From assembly GCA_002373205.1 (NCBI GenBank), contig DFJV01000034.1, positions 1 to 32,875 on the forward strand: a stretch of DNA of 32,875 nt, in the 5' to 3' direction. The DNA is from Treponema sp. UBA3662. Its GTDB lineage: Bacteria; Spirochaetota; Spirochaetia; Treponematales; Treponemataceae. Positions 16,001 to 24,099 of the stretch are shown here, one piece after another; within the stretch, counting starts at the first letter, position 1, and each line of letters opens with the position of its first letter. Made by a program: the position numbers and the translations under genes. The notes beneath the pieces were generated by a model, which ran no database searches, was not told the DNA's origin, and saw only the letters and a list, made by a program, of their open reading frames with translations.

Positions 16001-16907
16001 AGACTTTGCAAAGGCAAGGAACAAGGCGCTTTTCAACGAAATCCAGCACATACTGAACCCGGAAGAAGCAGCACTTATTTCGTTCACCGACATAAAAAAA
16101 CTCTTAAAGCCCAGCAACGAAGTCTACAAGGGAATGCAGATAGTCCCCGTAGACCTTATCGTAGGAAGCGAAGGCCGCTACAAAGACTTTGACAACCACT
16201 TCTTTCCCAAAAGCATCTTCCTAAAGGCACGCTGGGAAAGAGTTGACATGGCCCACATACAGGACGTGGTTCTTCCGCCAATCAGCCTATACGAACTGGG
16301 AGGCCTCTACTTTGTCCGCGACGGAAACCACCGCGTATCGGTTGCAAAGGCGCGCGGGGTAGAAAACATAGACGCGGACGTAGTAAGCCTGCAAAGCGAA
16401 ATAAAACTTAAGCCCGGCTCCACAAAAGAAGAAATGATCCAGCAGGTTCTCTACTACGAAAAGCGGGTATTCTATTCGGAAACAAACTTTGGCGACATAA
16501 CCGACTGGTGGCAGCTGGACTTCTCCACGCCCGGCCAGTACGACGTAATCTACAACCACATACTGACCCACCGCTACTACATCAACATGAACCAAACGGA
16601 AGAAATTCCCTTTGAAGACGCGGTGCTCTCATGGTTCAACAACGTCTACATGCCCGTAGTAAAGTCCATCCAGTCCCACAAGATACTAAGGCTTTTCAAA
16701 AAGCGCACAATCTCCGACCTCTACATCTACCTAATCAAGTACTGGGACGAACTAAAGCAGAAATTCGGCAACGATTTTAGCCTGGACGAAGCTGTAAAAG
16801 ACTTCAAGAAAAGCCACAAGAGGCACTCAATCTTCTTCAGGATAAAAAATGCCCTGGCCCGCAAAAAACTGGCCCTTTTTAAAGAAGAAAAAGACACGGA
16901 AAAGTAA
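15969..16907 (+). CDS. ParB/sulfiredoxin-fold domain protein
   Basis: A 312-residue protein with a ParB N-terminal-like core: QIVPVDLIVGSEGRYKDFD at about 50-70, then LYFVRDGNHRVSVAKARGV at about 113-131, with the R-D-G-x-H-R signature at 117-122. This fold occurs in ParB CTPases, sulfiredoxin and DNA-binding regulators. The helix-turn-helix of chromosome-partitioning ParB is not evident. The C-terminal half is helical with aromatic-rich segments and a basic end. I place the start at TTG (15969-15971) because AAGGAG lies 6 nt upstream; an ATG at 15933 has no ribosome binding site and would lengthen the overlap with the phosphoesterase gene to 68 bp. It may regulate or bind nucleic acid together with its neighbours. 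Confidence 0.78.
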   Translation: MAQLTSAQTGEDFAKARNKALFNEIQHILNPEEAALISFTDIKKLLKPSNEVYKGMQIVPVDLIVGSEGRYKDFDNHFFPKSIFLKARWERVDMAHIQDVVLPPISLYELGGLYFVRDGNHRVSVAKARGVENIDADVVSLQSEIKLKPGSTKEEMIQQVLYYEKRVFYSETNFGDITDWWQLDFSTPGQYDVIYNHILTHRYYINMNQTEEIPFEDAVLSWFNNVYMPVVKSIQSHKILRLFKKRTISDLYIYLIKYWDELKQKFGNDFSLDEAVKDFKKSHKRHSIFFRIKNALARKKLALFKEEKDTEK

Positions 16908-17220
16908 GGATTTTTTTTCTTCTCTAAAATTCTCATTCTGCGGCAGCTCCAATTTCCAGAAAAAGTCCCTCTGCAAAGACCTTGCCATTTCCACAGAACA
17001 TATAGCGCCAAGGAGGGCGCGTCAAGTGTTTGCATAAGATTCCGCGTTTTTTCGTCTTTCAAAATGGCAAGGAGGCCATTTTCAAGGGGCTTTCCGCCCT
17101 TCCGCTTTCGCTCCATTCCTCTCTTCGTTCGGAACGCCTCCGGCGGGGCTCCAATCCCTGCCGTGTATTAATATGCAACCCTTCTGTCACCCCTCCACAG
17201 ATCCCGAAACGAGTTCGGGA

Positions 17221-17465
17221 TGACGGCTGCCCTGTCACCCTGAACCGGTTGGTGAGCTTGTCGAACCACAGCATCTGTAAAAGCCTAAATGCCATCGGTT
17301 ACTGGCCCTTCGACTGGCTCAGGGACCGGGCACGGTATGTGTATGACGGCTGCCCTGTCACCCTGAACCGGTTGGTGAGCTTGTCGAACCACAGCATCTG
17401 TAAAAGGCTAACTGCCATCGTTTACCCGGCCCTTCGACTGGCTCCCGGGACGGGCGGTGGCGGTG
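17221..17465. repeat. 123-bp tandem duplication of REP-like elements
   Basis: Copy 1 (17221-17343) and copy 2 (17344-17465) share a nearly perfect 64-bp left part starting TGACGGCTGCCCTGTCACCC and a less conserved right part with CCCTTCGACTGGCTC. Each unit holds GGTGAGCTTGTCGAACCAC and CCCTTCGACTGGCTCAGGG, which are rough inverted relatives of each other, as in REP/BIME elements. Confidence 0.85.
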
Positions 17466-17475
17466 TAAGCCTAGC

Positions 17476-17550
17476 CCCGATTGGAAGGGTTGCCAAAGGC
17501 AAGACCGCCGGAGGCGGGCCGGAGCGATAGCGTAGCCCTGGAAAGCGGGT
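17476..17550. repeat. CCCGATTGGAAGGG repeat, copy 1
   Basis: Runs from CCCGATTGGAAGGGT through GACCGCCGGAGGCGGGCCGG to CCCTGGAAAGCGGGT. The copy at 28058-28130 is colinear, with changes mainly in the middle. GACCGCCGGAGGCGGGCC can fold into a GC-rich hairpin. Confidence 0.85.
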
Positions 17551-17736
17551 AACAAAAGCAGCTTTTTCTTCTTCCAAAAGGCTCCTGTCCCAAAAGAAAA
17601 GCCGCTCCAAAAAAAGAGAAAAATTCCAGAAATTAGTGCAAAAACCTCCAAAAACTAATTTTTAGGTAATTTTCCACCGATAATCCATGAAGGAATCTAT
17701 AAAAATAAAGTTTTTAGAGGTTCTTGCAATATAATC

Positions 17737-17765
17737 TTGACGGTACAATATTTCAATGGTAGAAT
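17737..17765 (+). promoter_or_regulatory. Promoter of the phosphatase/STAS/kinase operon
   Basis: TTGACG (17737-17742), 17 nt, TAGAAT (17760-17765): each hexamer differs from consensus at one base. It lies about 60 nt before the TTG start at 17828. Confidence 0.75.
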
Positions 17766-17827
17766 AGGAGTATGCTTTTAAGGAAAAGGACCTTGTTTAC
17801 CATGATAAAGGTACAGGGAGCAGTAAT

Positions 17828-19534
17828 TTGAAAATCATTGAAAATTTGTCTTACATGCCGCTCTTGGCAATTGCTGCCGTTTCCATACTCTTATTGTTTC
17901 TATGCGTCCTAATAAGAAAACGCAAGTCAGCAAGGGTAAGCTTTATAACCTACATCTCTCTGATTATCATTGCAATTACAAGCATCAGCACATTCTACAA
18001 GCTTTACATGGGGCAAGACTACGCAAAGTCCGCAAATTTCTTTATGCTTGCGGTTTTTGCAGCACTTTTCCTCCAAATTCCAATCGCAATAATGTTCTCC
18101 ACCTTTGAGCCTGTAAAATTCGACTCACTTATACCCAGATGGAAGAACAAGCACACTCTTGCAGCCCTGCAGAACGAGGCGGCAAAGGCTACTGCAGAAG
18201 AAAGGCAGGTTGAACTTTCGGAGCAGGACCTGCGCCTTTTGGACGTAAGCCGCGACTTTACCGTACACGCGGTAGATTCCTATACTTCAGACAAGGGAAT
18301 TACCACCTTCCTTGAGTACATCAACAAGACAATCAAGGACCAGATAAGCGCAGACGGTGGCGCAATACTCATGATAGACGACTTTGAGGACATAATCTCC
18401 GTAAAAACATTCGACGGAGACTTTCCCCCTCCATACAAGCTGCCGGCAGACCTGCCCCACAAGCCAATCCGCGTGGCAACAAACTTTAAATTTGCAACCT
18501 TCCCGCTGGAAGGCAACATCTTTGGCGAAATAGCTACCCAGGGACGTGCAGAGCTTATTACAAAGCCAGAAACGGACAGCAGAATCTACCAGAACGGCCC
18601 GGAAGAATTCCTTGAATGCGGAAGCTACATCATCTCCCCAATGAAGATTCAGGACACCGTAATAGGACTTGCAGCATTTGCCCGCAAGCACGGCAACGAA
18701 GTCTTTAACGAAGATGAATTGAAGATTACTTCAACACTCTGCGACTTTGCTGCCGCAACAATAAAGAACGTAATCGCTGTACAAGACATAATAGAACAGA
18801 ACGAAGTTGCAAAGGAAGCGGAACTTGCCTCCAGAATCCAGGCATCGCTAAAGCCTGCAAAGCTGCCTCTTATCCAGGGGCTGCAGTTTGGCGTATTCTG
18901 GGACCCATGCCAGGGCGTTTGCGGAGACAGCTACGACATACTTGTTTCCCGCAAGGACAGAATTTCATTCATCATGTCAGACATAGCAGGAAAAGGCATG
19001 AACAGCGTGGTTGTAATGTCCATGGTACGCTCCATGCTGCGCCTTGTAATAAATTCAATGCAGAGCGCGGGAAAAATCCTCTCCTGGGTAAACCGCGGCA
19101 TTTCTGGCGAATCCTTTAGCACGGACCACTTTGGCTCAACTGCGCTAATCAACTACGACCCTACAACAAGCAGCGTGGAAGTAGCTTCTGGCGGTGTAAT
19201 CCCTGTCTACCTCTACGACGGCGAAAAGAACGAATGCAGGGAGCTAACCTCCCCTTCCGAACCGATTGGCGTAGAAAAAACAACAGAATATAAAGATTTC
19301 GTGCAAAAAGTTAAAAATGGTGATATAATATTCACATATACAGATGGTCTTGTTGAAGCCCTTAATGAAAGTGGCCAGCAATATTCAAAGGAGTCTTTGC
19401 TGCGCGTAATTCAGGAGAATCACGCAAAATCCGGCAAAGACATAGCACGTCTTGTAAAAGAGGACGTAAAAAAATTTACAGGCAGTGCCGTACAGCATGA
19501 CGACAAAACGCTGCTTATTGTAAAAATTCAATAA
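17828..19534 (+). CDS. Membrane GAF-domain PP2C phosphatase (RsbU/SpoIIE type)
   Basis: A 568-residue serine phosphatase that should dephosphorylate the STAS protein encoded next. Three membrane helices (about 11-29, 39-57, 70-90) lead to a GAF-like sensor domain (about 150-315) and then a PPM/SpoIIE domain (about 330-568). Metal-binding motifs are CGDSYD (365-370; Asp367 and Asp370), MSDIAGKGM (383-391), YTDGLVEA and HDDKTLLIV (Asp558/559). CGDSYD replaces the common GGDYYD, but the acidic positions remain. The start is TTG at 17828, with GGGAG 7 nt upstream. It heads a three-gene operon and is the obvious signal input of a partner switch. No sigma factor gene is nearby, so the output target is unknown. 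Confidence 0.9.
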   Translation: MKIIENLSYMPLLAIAAVSILLLFLCVLIRKRKSARVSFITYISLIIIAITSISTFYKLYMGQDYAKSANFFMLAVFAALFLQIPIAIMFSTFEPVKFDSLIPRWKNKHTLAALQNEAAKATAEERQVELSEQDLRLLDVSRDFTVHAVDSYTSDKGITTFLEYINKTIKDQISADGGAILMIDDFEDIISVKTFDGDFPPPYKLPADLPHKPIRVATNFKFATFPLEGNIFGEIATQGRAELITKPETDSRIYQNGPEEFLECGSYIISPMKIQDTVIGLAAFARKHGNEVFNEDELKITSTLCDFAAATIKNVIAVQDIIEQNEVAKEAELASRIQASLKPAKLPLIQGLQFGVFWDPCQGVCGDSYDILVSRKDRISFIMSDIAGKGMNSVVVMSMVRSMLRLVINSMQSAGKILSWVNRGISGESFSTDHFGSTALINYDPTTSSVEVASGGVIPVYLYDGEKNECRELTSPSEPIGVEKTTEYKDFVQKVKNGDIIFTYTDGLVEALNESGQQYSKESLLRVIQENHAKSGKDIARLVKEDVKKFTGSAVQHDDKTLLIVKIQ

Positions 19535-19559
19535 ATTTGGGTGCAAAAGGAGTAAAGAT

Positions 19560-19898
19560 ATGGAACTTAAAATACGTAAAAATGGAGAAGTGTACATCAT
19601 TGACGTAAACGGCGAAATGGACTTGTACAATTCCTACAAACTCAAGGAACTGGTCCTCAAAATGCTGGAGAAAAATGTAAAGTCCTTTATCATCAACCTT
19701 GAACAGGTAGACTACATTGACTCGTCAGGAATTGGTGCGCTTATCTACATCTGTTCTACAATAAAGAAGATGAACCTTAAGCTCTACATTTCCAACATAC
19801 ACGGCTCAGTAAAGAAGGTTATCGAGCTTACAAAGCTTATGGGTTACTTCCCAATTGCAAACAGCGTAGAAGAAGCCTTGCTTATGATTAACGAATAA
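19560..19898 (+). CDS. STAS-domain anti-sigma factor antagonist (RsbV/SpoIIAA type)
   Basis: A 112-residue single-domain STAS protein. The phosphorylation loop reads YIDSSGIGALIY with Ser55 and Ser56; by analogy with SpoIIAA the first serine is the phosphate acceptor. Length and fold order match RsbV-like proteins. In the known scheme the kinase encoded downstream phosphorylates it, the phosphatase encoded upstream removes the phosphate, and the unphosphorylated form binds the kinase so that the kinase releases its target. AAAGGAG lies 7 nt before the ATG. It is 25 nt from the phosphatase gene and 23 nt from the kinase gene. Confidence 0.92.
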   Translation: MELKIRKNGEVYIIDVNGEMDLYNSYKLKELVLKMLEKNVKSFIINLEQVDYIDSSGIGALIYICSTIKKMNLKLYISNIHGSVKKVIELTKLMGYFPIANSVEEALLMINE

Positions 19899-19921
19899 CA
19901 GACAAAGGAGGAAGTTTTATT

Positions 19922-20467
19922 ATGGATGAAATAAAAGAGTTGCGCTCAGACGGAAACGATCCGCTATTTGACAAAGCAAACATGCTTTACAAGGAATTTC
20001 CTTCTGATTTTAGGCAAATTCGCTATTTTACCTTGCTGATTGTACAGTCTGCCCCATTGGAAATAAAGGAAATCAACCTCCTTGAGCAGCAGATTAGCGA
20101 AGTAATCAAGAATGCCGTAAAGCACGGTAACCACTGCGACGTAAACAAGAAAGTACACGTTTGGTATTCTTTCAGCGCCAGCCATGCCCACCTTATCGTA
20201 GAAGACGAAGGCGAAGGCTTTAAGGACTTGGAAAAGTGGAACGACTTTAACCGCAAGCGTCTGGAATGTCTGCACAACTCAAATTTTGAAGAACTTGCAA
20301 ATTATGTTTCATTCCGTACAAAAAAATCCGATGACCAGGACGGTGGTAACGCCTTGTTTGCAGCCCTTGAATACTGGAACGGTGGCTTTATCTACAACGA
20401 CAAGCGCAACGGTGTTGCAATGCTCAAGCGTTTCCAGCAGAAGCGCCACGGTGTTACAATAGACTAA
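19922..20467 (+). CDS. HATPase anti-sigma factor / serine kinase (RsbW type)
   Basis: A 181-residue GHKL-type protein. The N box is EQQISEVIKNAVKHGNH (Glu60, Asn64, His68), and the G1 box is VEDEGEGF (93-100). A later DGGNALFAALEYWNGG segment is where a G2-like loop and final helix would be. It is a little longer than B. subtilis RsbW (about 160 residues), with extra sequence between the G1 box and the end. Family role: phosphorylates the STAS partner and sequesters a sigma factor or other effector. AAAGGAGG precedes the ATG. It is last in the operon and followed 17 nt later by a strong terminator. Confidence 0.88.
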   Translation: MDEIKELRSDGNDPLFDKANMLYKEFPSDFRQIRYFTLLIVQSAPLEIKEINLLEQQISEVIKNAVKHGNHCDVNKKVHVWYSFSASHAHLIVEDEGEGFKDLEKWNDFNRKRLECLHNSNFEELANYVSFRTKKSDDQDGGNALFAALEYWNGGFIYNDKRNGVAMLKRFQQKRHGVTID

Positions 20468-20483
20468 GCTTCCTAAAAAATAC

Positions 20484-20513
20484 AAGCGTTCCTTTTTGGA
20501 GCGCTTTTTTTTT
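20484..20513 (+). terminator. Terminator of the partner-switch operon
   Basis: AAGCGTTCC and GGAGCGCTT form a 9-bp stem with one wobble, a TTTTT loop and a run of T. The 256-bp gap that continues to 20723 shows no gene; it has scattered short pieces resembling repeat DNA. Confidence 0.88.
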
Positions 20514-20723
20514 ATCTGGAGCTGCCTGAATGTTGCTACTGTGTCCGGTAAGCTTTCCCCTAAAGAGTGAACAAGCAGTGCCTTGGACGGGACGTCATTT
20601 GTTTGGGTAAGACGCGGGGAAGCCATTGCTTAAACGGTGGCGTGGCTCCGTTATCACTCAGGCCTGCTATGGATCTTGCTCGCTCGAAGCGTGCACTGTG
20701 AGTTTGCAAGCACTCCAACCGGG

Positions 20724-21518
20724 CTAGTCTTTGTTGGCAAGAACAAAGTCTGCAAAGCTAATGCTTTCTCCGCTAAGGTCAAGCTCTTCCATGCGCTCAA
20801 AATATCCGTCCACCACAGCCTGAATCTCTTCCCAGCCTTCATCCACGCCTTCATCGTCGCCAAAATAATCTTCTTCCATAAATTTCTTATTGAAAGCAAT
20901 TGATTTTTCCAAAGCGGTGGCGTATTTTTGCGGGCAATTGCCCTTTAGCTTTTCAAGAATCGCGTCCCTCGCAAAAGAATCAAGGTATTCAGACTGGGAA
21001 ATCAAATATTTTACAATAAAATTGCAGTCTTCATCGTCTATAGTAATTCCAGCGTATTTTTCCAAGGGAAAGGCGTTTCCCAAAGCTTCCGTAAGGGAAT
21101 TCATAAGCGGAACCATAAGGATGCAGTTTTCCACCCGGTAGCGGTCAAAAAGCTCTTCTATGCGCTCAGAAGAAAAATTGGCAGGAATATTGTTCATAAG
21201 ATAAAAAAGCGTGTTAAGGCGGCCGTATGCCTTCTTTGCACAAAAAGATTCAATCAGATTTTCAAAGAGGCGGGAATCCTTCATCTTGTCCATAAGCTCT
21301 TCGTCGCCCTTGCCCGGAATGTAGTTAAGGTTTGCAAAGATAAATGCGGTAAATTCCAGCGCAGTAAGGAACCTTTCCATGGAGCCCCTAAGCATATCTT
21401 CCAGAACTTCATAAACGGCATCAACCCCAAAAGATTCCAGCAAATCCTTTATGTAGTGGCCAATCCCGCTTTGAACCTCACTTGCGCCAACAATGGCTTC
21501 TTCTATTTTTTTATTCAT
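20724..21518 (-). CDS. Unrecognised alpha-helical protein
   Basis: A 264-residue protein I do not recognise. It is acidic and appears wholly helical, with no signal peptide, membrane segment or cysteine cluster. Features that stand out are a run of amphipathic helices (EAIVGASEVQSGIGHYIKDL, FLTALEFTAFIFANLNYIPG), a HEAT-like middle, and a very acidic segment EEDYFGDDEGVDEGWEE near 218-234. GGGAGGG precedes the ATG at 21518 by 5 nt, and codon use is like the neighbours, so I believe the gene is real. It stands alone between the partner-switch operon and the LysR gene. It could be an adaptor or immunity-type protein, but nothing in it proves that. Confidence 0.7.
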   Translation of the reverse strand: MNKKIEEAIVGASEVQSGIGHYIKDLLESFGVDAVYEVLEDMLRGSMERFLTALEFTAFIFANLNYIPGKGDEELMDKMKDSRLFENLIESFCAKKAYGRLNTLFYLMNNIPANFSSERIEELFDRYRVENCILMVPLMNSLTEALGNAFPLEKYAGITIDDEDCNFIVKYLISQSEYLDSFARDAILEKLKGNCPQKYATALEKSIAFNKKFMEEDYFGDDEGVDEGWEEIQAVVDGYFERMEELDLSGESISFADFVLANKD

Positions 21519-21591
21519 ATTGCCCTCCCCTGTCTAGCCTATAATGTGATTATCGGACTTTTACTGCCAATCACTTTATTTGTAGGGGAAT

Positions 21592-22479
21592 TTATGTCAC
21601 GTTCTGTAAATTATCTAAAAGAACCTTTGCAGCCTTAGAAAGTTCCCGGTCTTTTTTCCATGCAAGGCAAACCTCGCTGTAAATGGCAGGCTCCAGAGGA
21701 ACAAAGCAGAGGGGGCTTTCTGCAGAAATATCCGCAAGGCCTTCCAGAGTAATGCAGGAGGCAATATTCTCTTTTGTAAAAATGCTTGCGTTGTAAATAA
21801 GGTTATAGGAACCTGCTATGTTGTATTTTTCCATAGAACCGCCAAACCAGTGTAAAAGTTCGCGGTGCCTGGAAGCCTGCTCCGACAAAAACAGGGGCTC
21901 GTAATGTTCCAAAAGATTTTCCTTTTTTATACATTCGTATTTTGCAAGAGGATTGTCTTTTCTTGTCAGAAGACCCCAGCGGTCTTTTTGCTTAAGAGTC
22001 AGGCGCCTGTATTTTTCAAGGTTCTTGAATCCAATAAAAATGCCAAAGTCGCAAAGCCCCCGGTCAAGGCGCTCGCAAATAAGCCCGGCATTGCCAGAAA
22101 AAAGGCTCACTTCAATTTTTGGATGGTCTTTGCGGATTTTTTTAAAGGCCTCCGCAACACAAGCAATTGATTTTGACTCCCCTGCCCCAATATAAATTTT
22201 GCCCGAAACCTGAGAGGAATTAGTCCTAAACTCTTCGATTGTTTTTTCAGAAAGCTCCGTAATCTGCACCGCATAATTGTAAAAGCGAACGCCTTCGTCA
22301 GTCAGAATGAATTTGCGGTTCTGCCTGTTCCTTTCAAAAAGCTGAACCCCAAGTTCTTCTTCAAGCTCAATAATCTGCCGTGAAAGAGTGGGCTGCGTAA
22401 TGTGGATTATTTGTGCCGCCCGCGAGATGTTCTGCTCGTTTGCAATCGTAATAAAATATTTTAGTACCCGAAGTTCCAT
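21592..22479 (-). CDS. LysR-family transcriptional regulator
   Basis: A 295-residue regulator. The N-terminal winged helix-turn-helix (1-65) is typical: MELRVLKYFITIANEQNISRA..ITQPTLSRQI, then LFERNR. A LysR substrate-binding domain follows (about 88-290), with YIGAGESKS at its first strand. I start at the ATG at 22479, where the family alignment begins; a start at 22521 would add 14 residues unlike the family. A TGCTATACT element ends 6 nt before this ATG and there is no Shine-Dalgarno. It is transcribed away from the five-gene redox run, the usual layout for a LysR regulator and its target, so it probably controls that operon in response to a small ligand. Confidence 0.92.
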   Translation of the reverse strand: MELRVLKYFITIANEQNISRAAQIIHITQPTLSRQIIELEEELGVQLFERNRQNRKFILTDEGVRFYNYAVQITELSEKTIEEFRTNSSQVSGKIYIGAGESKSIACVAEAFKKIRKDHPKIEVSLFSGNAGLICERLDRGLCDFGIFIGFKNLEKYRRLTLKQKDRWGLLTRKDNPLAKYECIKKENLLEHYEPLFLSEQASRHRELLHWFGGSMEKYNIAGSYNLIYNASIFTKENIASCITLEGLADISAESPLCFVPLEPAIYSEVCLAWKKDRELSKAAKVLLDNLQNVT

Positions 22480-22485
22480 ACAAAA

Positions 22486-22494
22486 AGTATAGCA
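22486..22494 (-). promoter_or_regulatory. Extended -10 of the LysR gene
   Basis: On the minus strand TGC-TATACT is followed by TTTTGT and the ATG. No good -35 is seen, which the TG extension may offset. The short gap predicts a leaderless mRNA. Confidence 0.5.
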
Positions 22495-22512
22495 TGAAAA
22501 CCGGCTGCATAC

Positions 22513-22529
22513 TATGCCCAAAAGGCATA
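22513..22529. promoter_or_regulatory. Candidate LysR operator
   Basis: TATGCC-CAAAA-GGCATA is a perfect dyad containing a T-N11-A type LysR box, centred between the divergent genes. A further TATGCC half-site lies about 45 nt downstream toward the hydrolase gene (near 22558), as expected for a two-site LysR arrangement. Confidence 0.6.
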
Positions 22530-22600
22530 ATTTATTATAAAAACAAAGTATTTGTAATATGCCTAAACTTCGTGTAATTTAAAAAGCGTATGGAGAAAAT

Positions 22601-23623
22601 ATGGAAACACTAAGGCTAGAAAAAAACTGGGACAAGACCTTTGCCCTGTCAGATAAAGTTACTCACCAGAAGGTAACATTCACCAACCACTTTGGAATTA
22701 CGCTTGCGGCTGACATGTACACGCCAAAAGAAGTTCCAAGCCCGGCAGGAAATGGCAAGGGAAAACTTCCTGCAATAGCAGTTTCAGGGCCTTTTGGAGC
22801 CGTAAAGGAACAGGCCTCTGGTTTGTACGCCCACGAAATGGCAAAGCGTGGTTTTCTAACAATAGCTTTTGACCCAAGCTTTACAGGCGAATCTGGAGGA
22901 AAGCCCCGCTACATGAACAGCCCGGACATAAACACGGAAGACTTTCAGGCTGCGGTGGATTTTCTTTCAAACCAAAGCAAGGTTGACCCGGAAAAAATCG
23001 GAATCATCGGAATTTGCGGCTGGGGAGGCTGGGCACTAAACGCTGCCGGAATCGACACAAGAATCAAGGCAAGTGCGGTAATGACAATGTACGACATGTC
23101 CCGCGTAACAAACAAGGGCTACTTTGACCAAAATGACAACGAAGAAGCACGCTACCAGGCACGGCTTGCAGTAAACAAGGCACGCACAGAATGTTTTGCA
23201 AAGGCCAACGAAAGCGGTGAATATCCAACAGTAGGCGGACTTCCACAAGAGCGTCCCCAAGGAGACACTTTCTTTAGCCAGTACTGGGACTACTACAAGA
23301 CTCCCCGCGGCTACCACCCCCGCTCACTCAATTCCAACATGGGCTGGGCAAATACCGCCGCAACAAGCCTTATGAATACCAGCCTTTTTACTTATGCAAA
23401 AGAAATCCGCTCCGCAGTCCTAATCGTCCACGGGGAAAAGGCACACAGCCGCTACATGGGCGAGACAGCTTACAACGACATGGTTAAGGGCAGTAAGTAT
23501 GCTTCCAACAAGGAACTTATGATTATTCCGGGAGCCACCCACTGCGACCTTTACGACGGCGGCAAGGAAAACTATATTCCTTGGGACAAGCTGAATGCAT
23601 TTTTTGAAGCAAATTTAAAATAG
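22601..23623 (+). CDS. Alpha/beta hydrolase (dienelactone-hydrolase-like)
   Basis: A 340-residue cytosolic alpha/beta hydrolase with no signal peptide. Visible elements are the oxyanion-side strand AIAVSGPFGAVKEQ, the FDPSFTGESGG segment, the nucleophile elbow IGICGWGG with Cys139 in the place of serine, the strand LIVHGEKAHS (acid region) and GATHCDLYDG with His314. Cysteine at the elbow is the pattern of dienelactone-hydrolase-type enzymes. GGAGAAAAT precedes the ATG. It is the first gene of the LysR-flanked run, and the lipoprotein gene starts 8 nt after its stop. The true substrate is unknown; an ester or lactone is likely from the family. Confidence 0.85.
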   Translation: METLRLEKNWDKTFALSDKVTHQKVTFTNHFGITLAADMYTPKEVPSPAGNGKGKLPAIAVSGPFGAVKEQASGLYAHEMAKRGFLTIAFDPSFTGESGGKPRYMNSPDINTEDFQAAVDFLSNQSKVDPEKIGIIGICGWGGWALNAAGIDTRIKASAVMTMYDMSRVTNKGYFDQNDNEEARYQARLAVNKARTECFAKANESGEYPTVGGLPQERPQGDTFFSQYWDYYKTPRGYHPRSLNSNMGWANTAATSLMNTSLFTYAKEIRSAVLIVHGEKAHSRYMGETAYNDMVKGSKYASNKELMIIPGATHCDLYDGGKENYIPWDKLNAFFEANLK

Positions 23624-23631
23624 GAGGTAAA

Positions 23632-24093
23632 ATGAAGAGGTTTTATGCAATTTTAACGATTCTATTCATCTGTCTTTCTACAGCCTGTGCAAAAGGAAGA
23701 AGTACAAAGCAAGGAGCAGCTAATATGAAAATAAAAATTGAAGTAACAAGCGAAAGCGGAGGCCACAGTCTTACAGCAACCCTGGCAGACAATTCCTCGG
23801 CTGCGGCATTTTACGCGCTTCTTCAAAAGGGGCCGGTTAAAGTAGAAATGCACGACTATGCCAGCTTTGAAAAGGTTGGCTCCCTTGGCACTTCACTTCC
23901 GCGGAACGACAGGCAGATTACAACCTGCTCAGGCGACATAATTTTGTACCAGGGCAATCAGATAACAATTTACTACGATGTAAACAGCTGGAATTTTACC
24001 CAGCTTGGAAAGATTGACGCAATATCTCAAAGCGAACTCAAAAAGATTTTGGGAAAGGGAAATATTACTGCAGTTTTTTCTGTAAATGAATAG
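23632..24093 (+). CDS. Cyclophilin-like-fold lipoprotein
   Basis: A 153-residue protein. Residues 1-18 are a signal peptide ending in the lipobox LSTAC, so Cys19 should be lipidated. The remainder is a small beta-rich domain (KIEVTSESGGHSLTATL, FYALLQKGPVKVEMHDYASFEKVG, GDIILYQGNQITIYYD) that matches the cyclophilin-like family of short proteins often found beside flavodoxin and aldo/keto reductase genes. No proline-isomerase active site is evident. It is anchored to a membrane, probably facing the periplasm. GGAGG lies 4 nt before the ATG. Its role in the cluster is unknown; binding a small molecule or a partner enzyme is a guess. Confidence 0.83.
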   Translation: MKRFYAILTILFICLSTACAKGRSTKQGAANMKIKIEVTSESGGHSLTATLADNSSAAAFYALLQKGPVKVEMHDYASFEKVGSLGTSLPRNDRQITTCSGDIILYQGNQITIYYDVNSWNFTQLGKIDAISQSELKKILGKGNITAVFSVNE

Positions 24094-24099
24094 GAGAAA

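Larger units (their letters stand above)
16908..17736. other. Gene-free repeat island
   Basis: No protein here looks real; open frames of up to 166 codons are made of repeat DNA. From left to right it holds a T-rich stretch after the ParB-fold gene, a copy of AGCGCCAAGGAGGGCGCGTC (near 17007, inverted relative to 6626), and a short palindrome ATCCCGAAACGAGTTCGGGAT (about 17201-17221). Then come the 123-bp tandem repeat, the CCCGATTGGAAGGG repeat, and an A/T-rich run up to the phosphatase promoter. Confidence 0.75.

Noticed and set aside
16883..16925. Terminator after the ParB-fold gene
   Set aside because: AGAAGAAAAA and TTTTTTTCTTCT could pair, but the stem is A/T only with a long loop, so support is weak.
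17030..17530. 166-codon plus-strand open frame in the repeat island
   Set aside because: It is built from the 123-bp tandem repeat and CCCGATTGGAAGGG repeat; the same peptides recur in other frames wherever the repeats occur, and no ribosome binding site is present.
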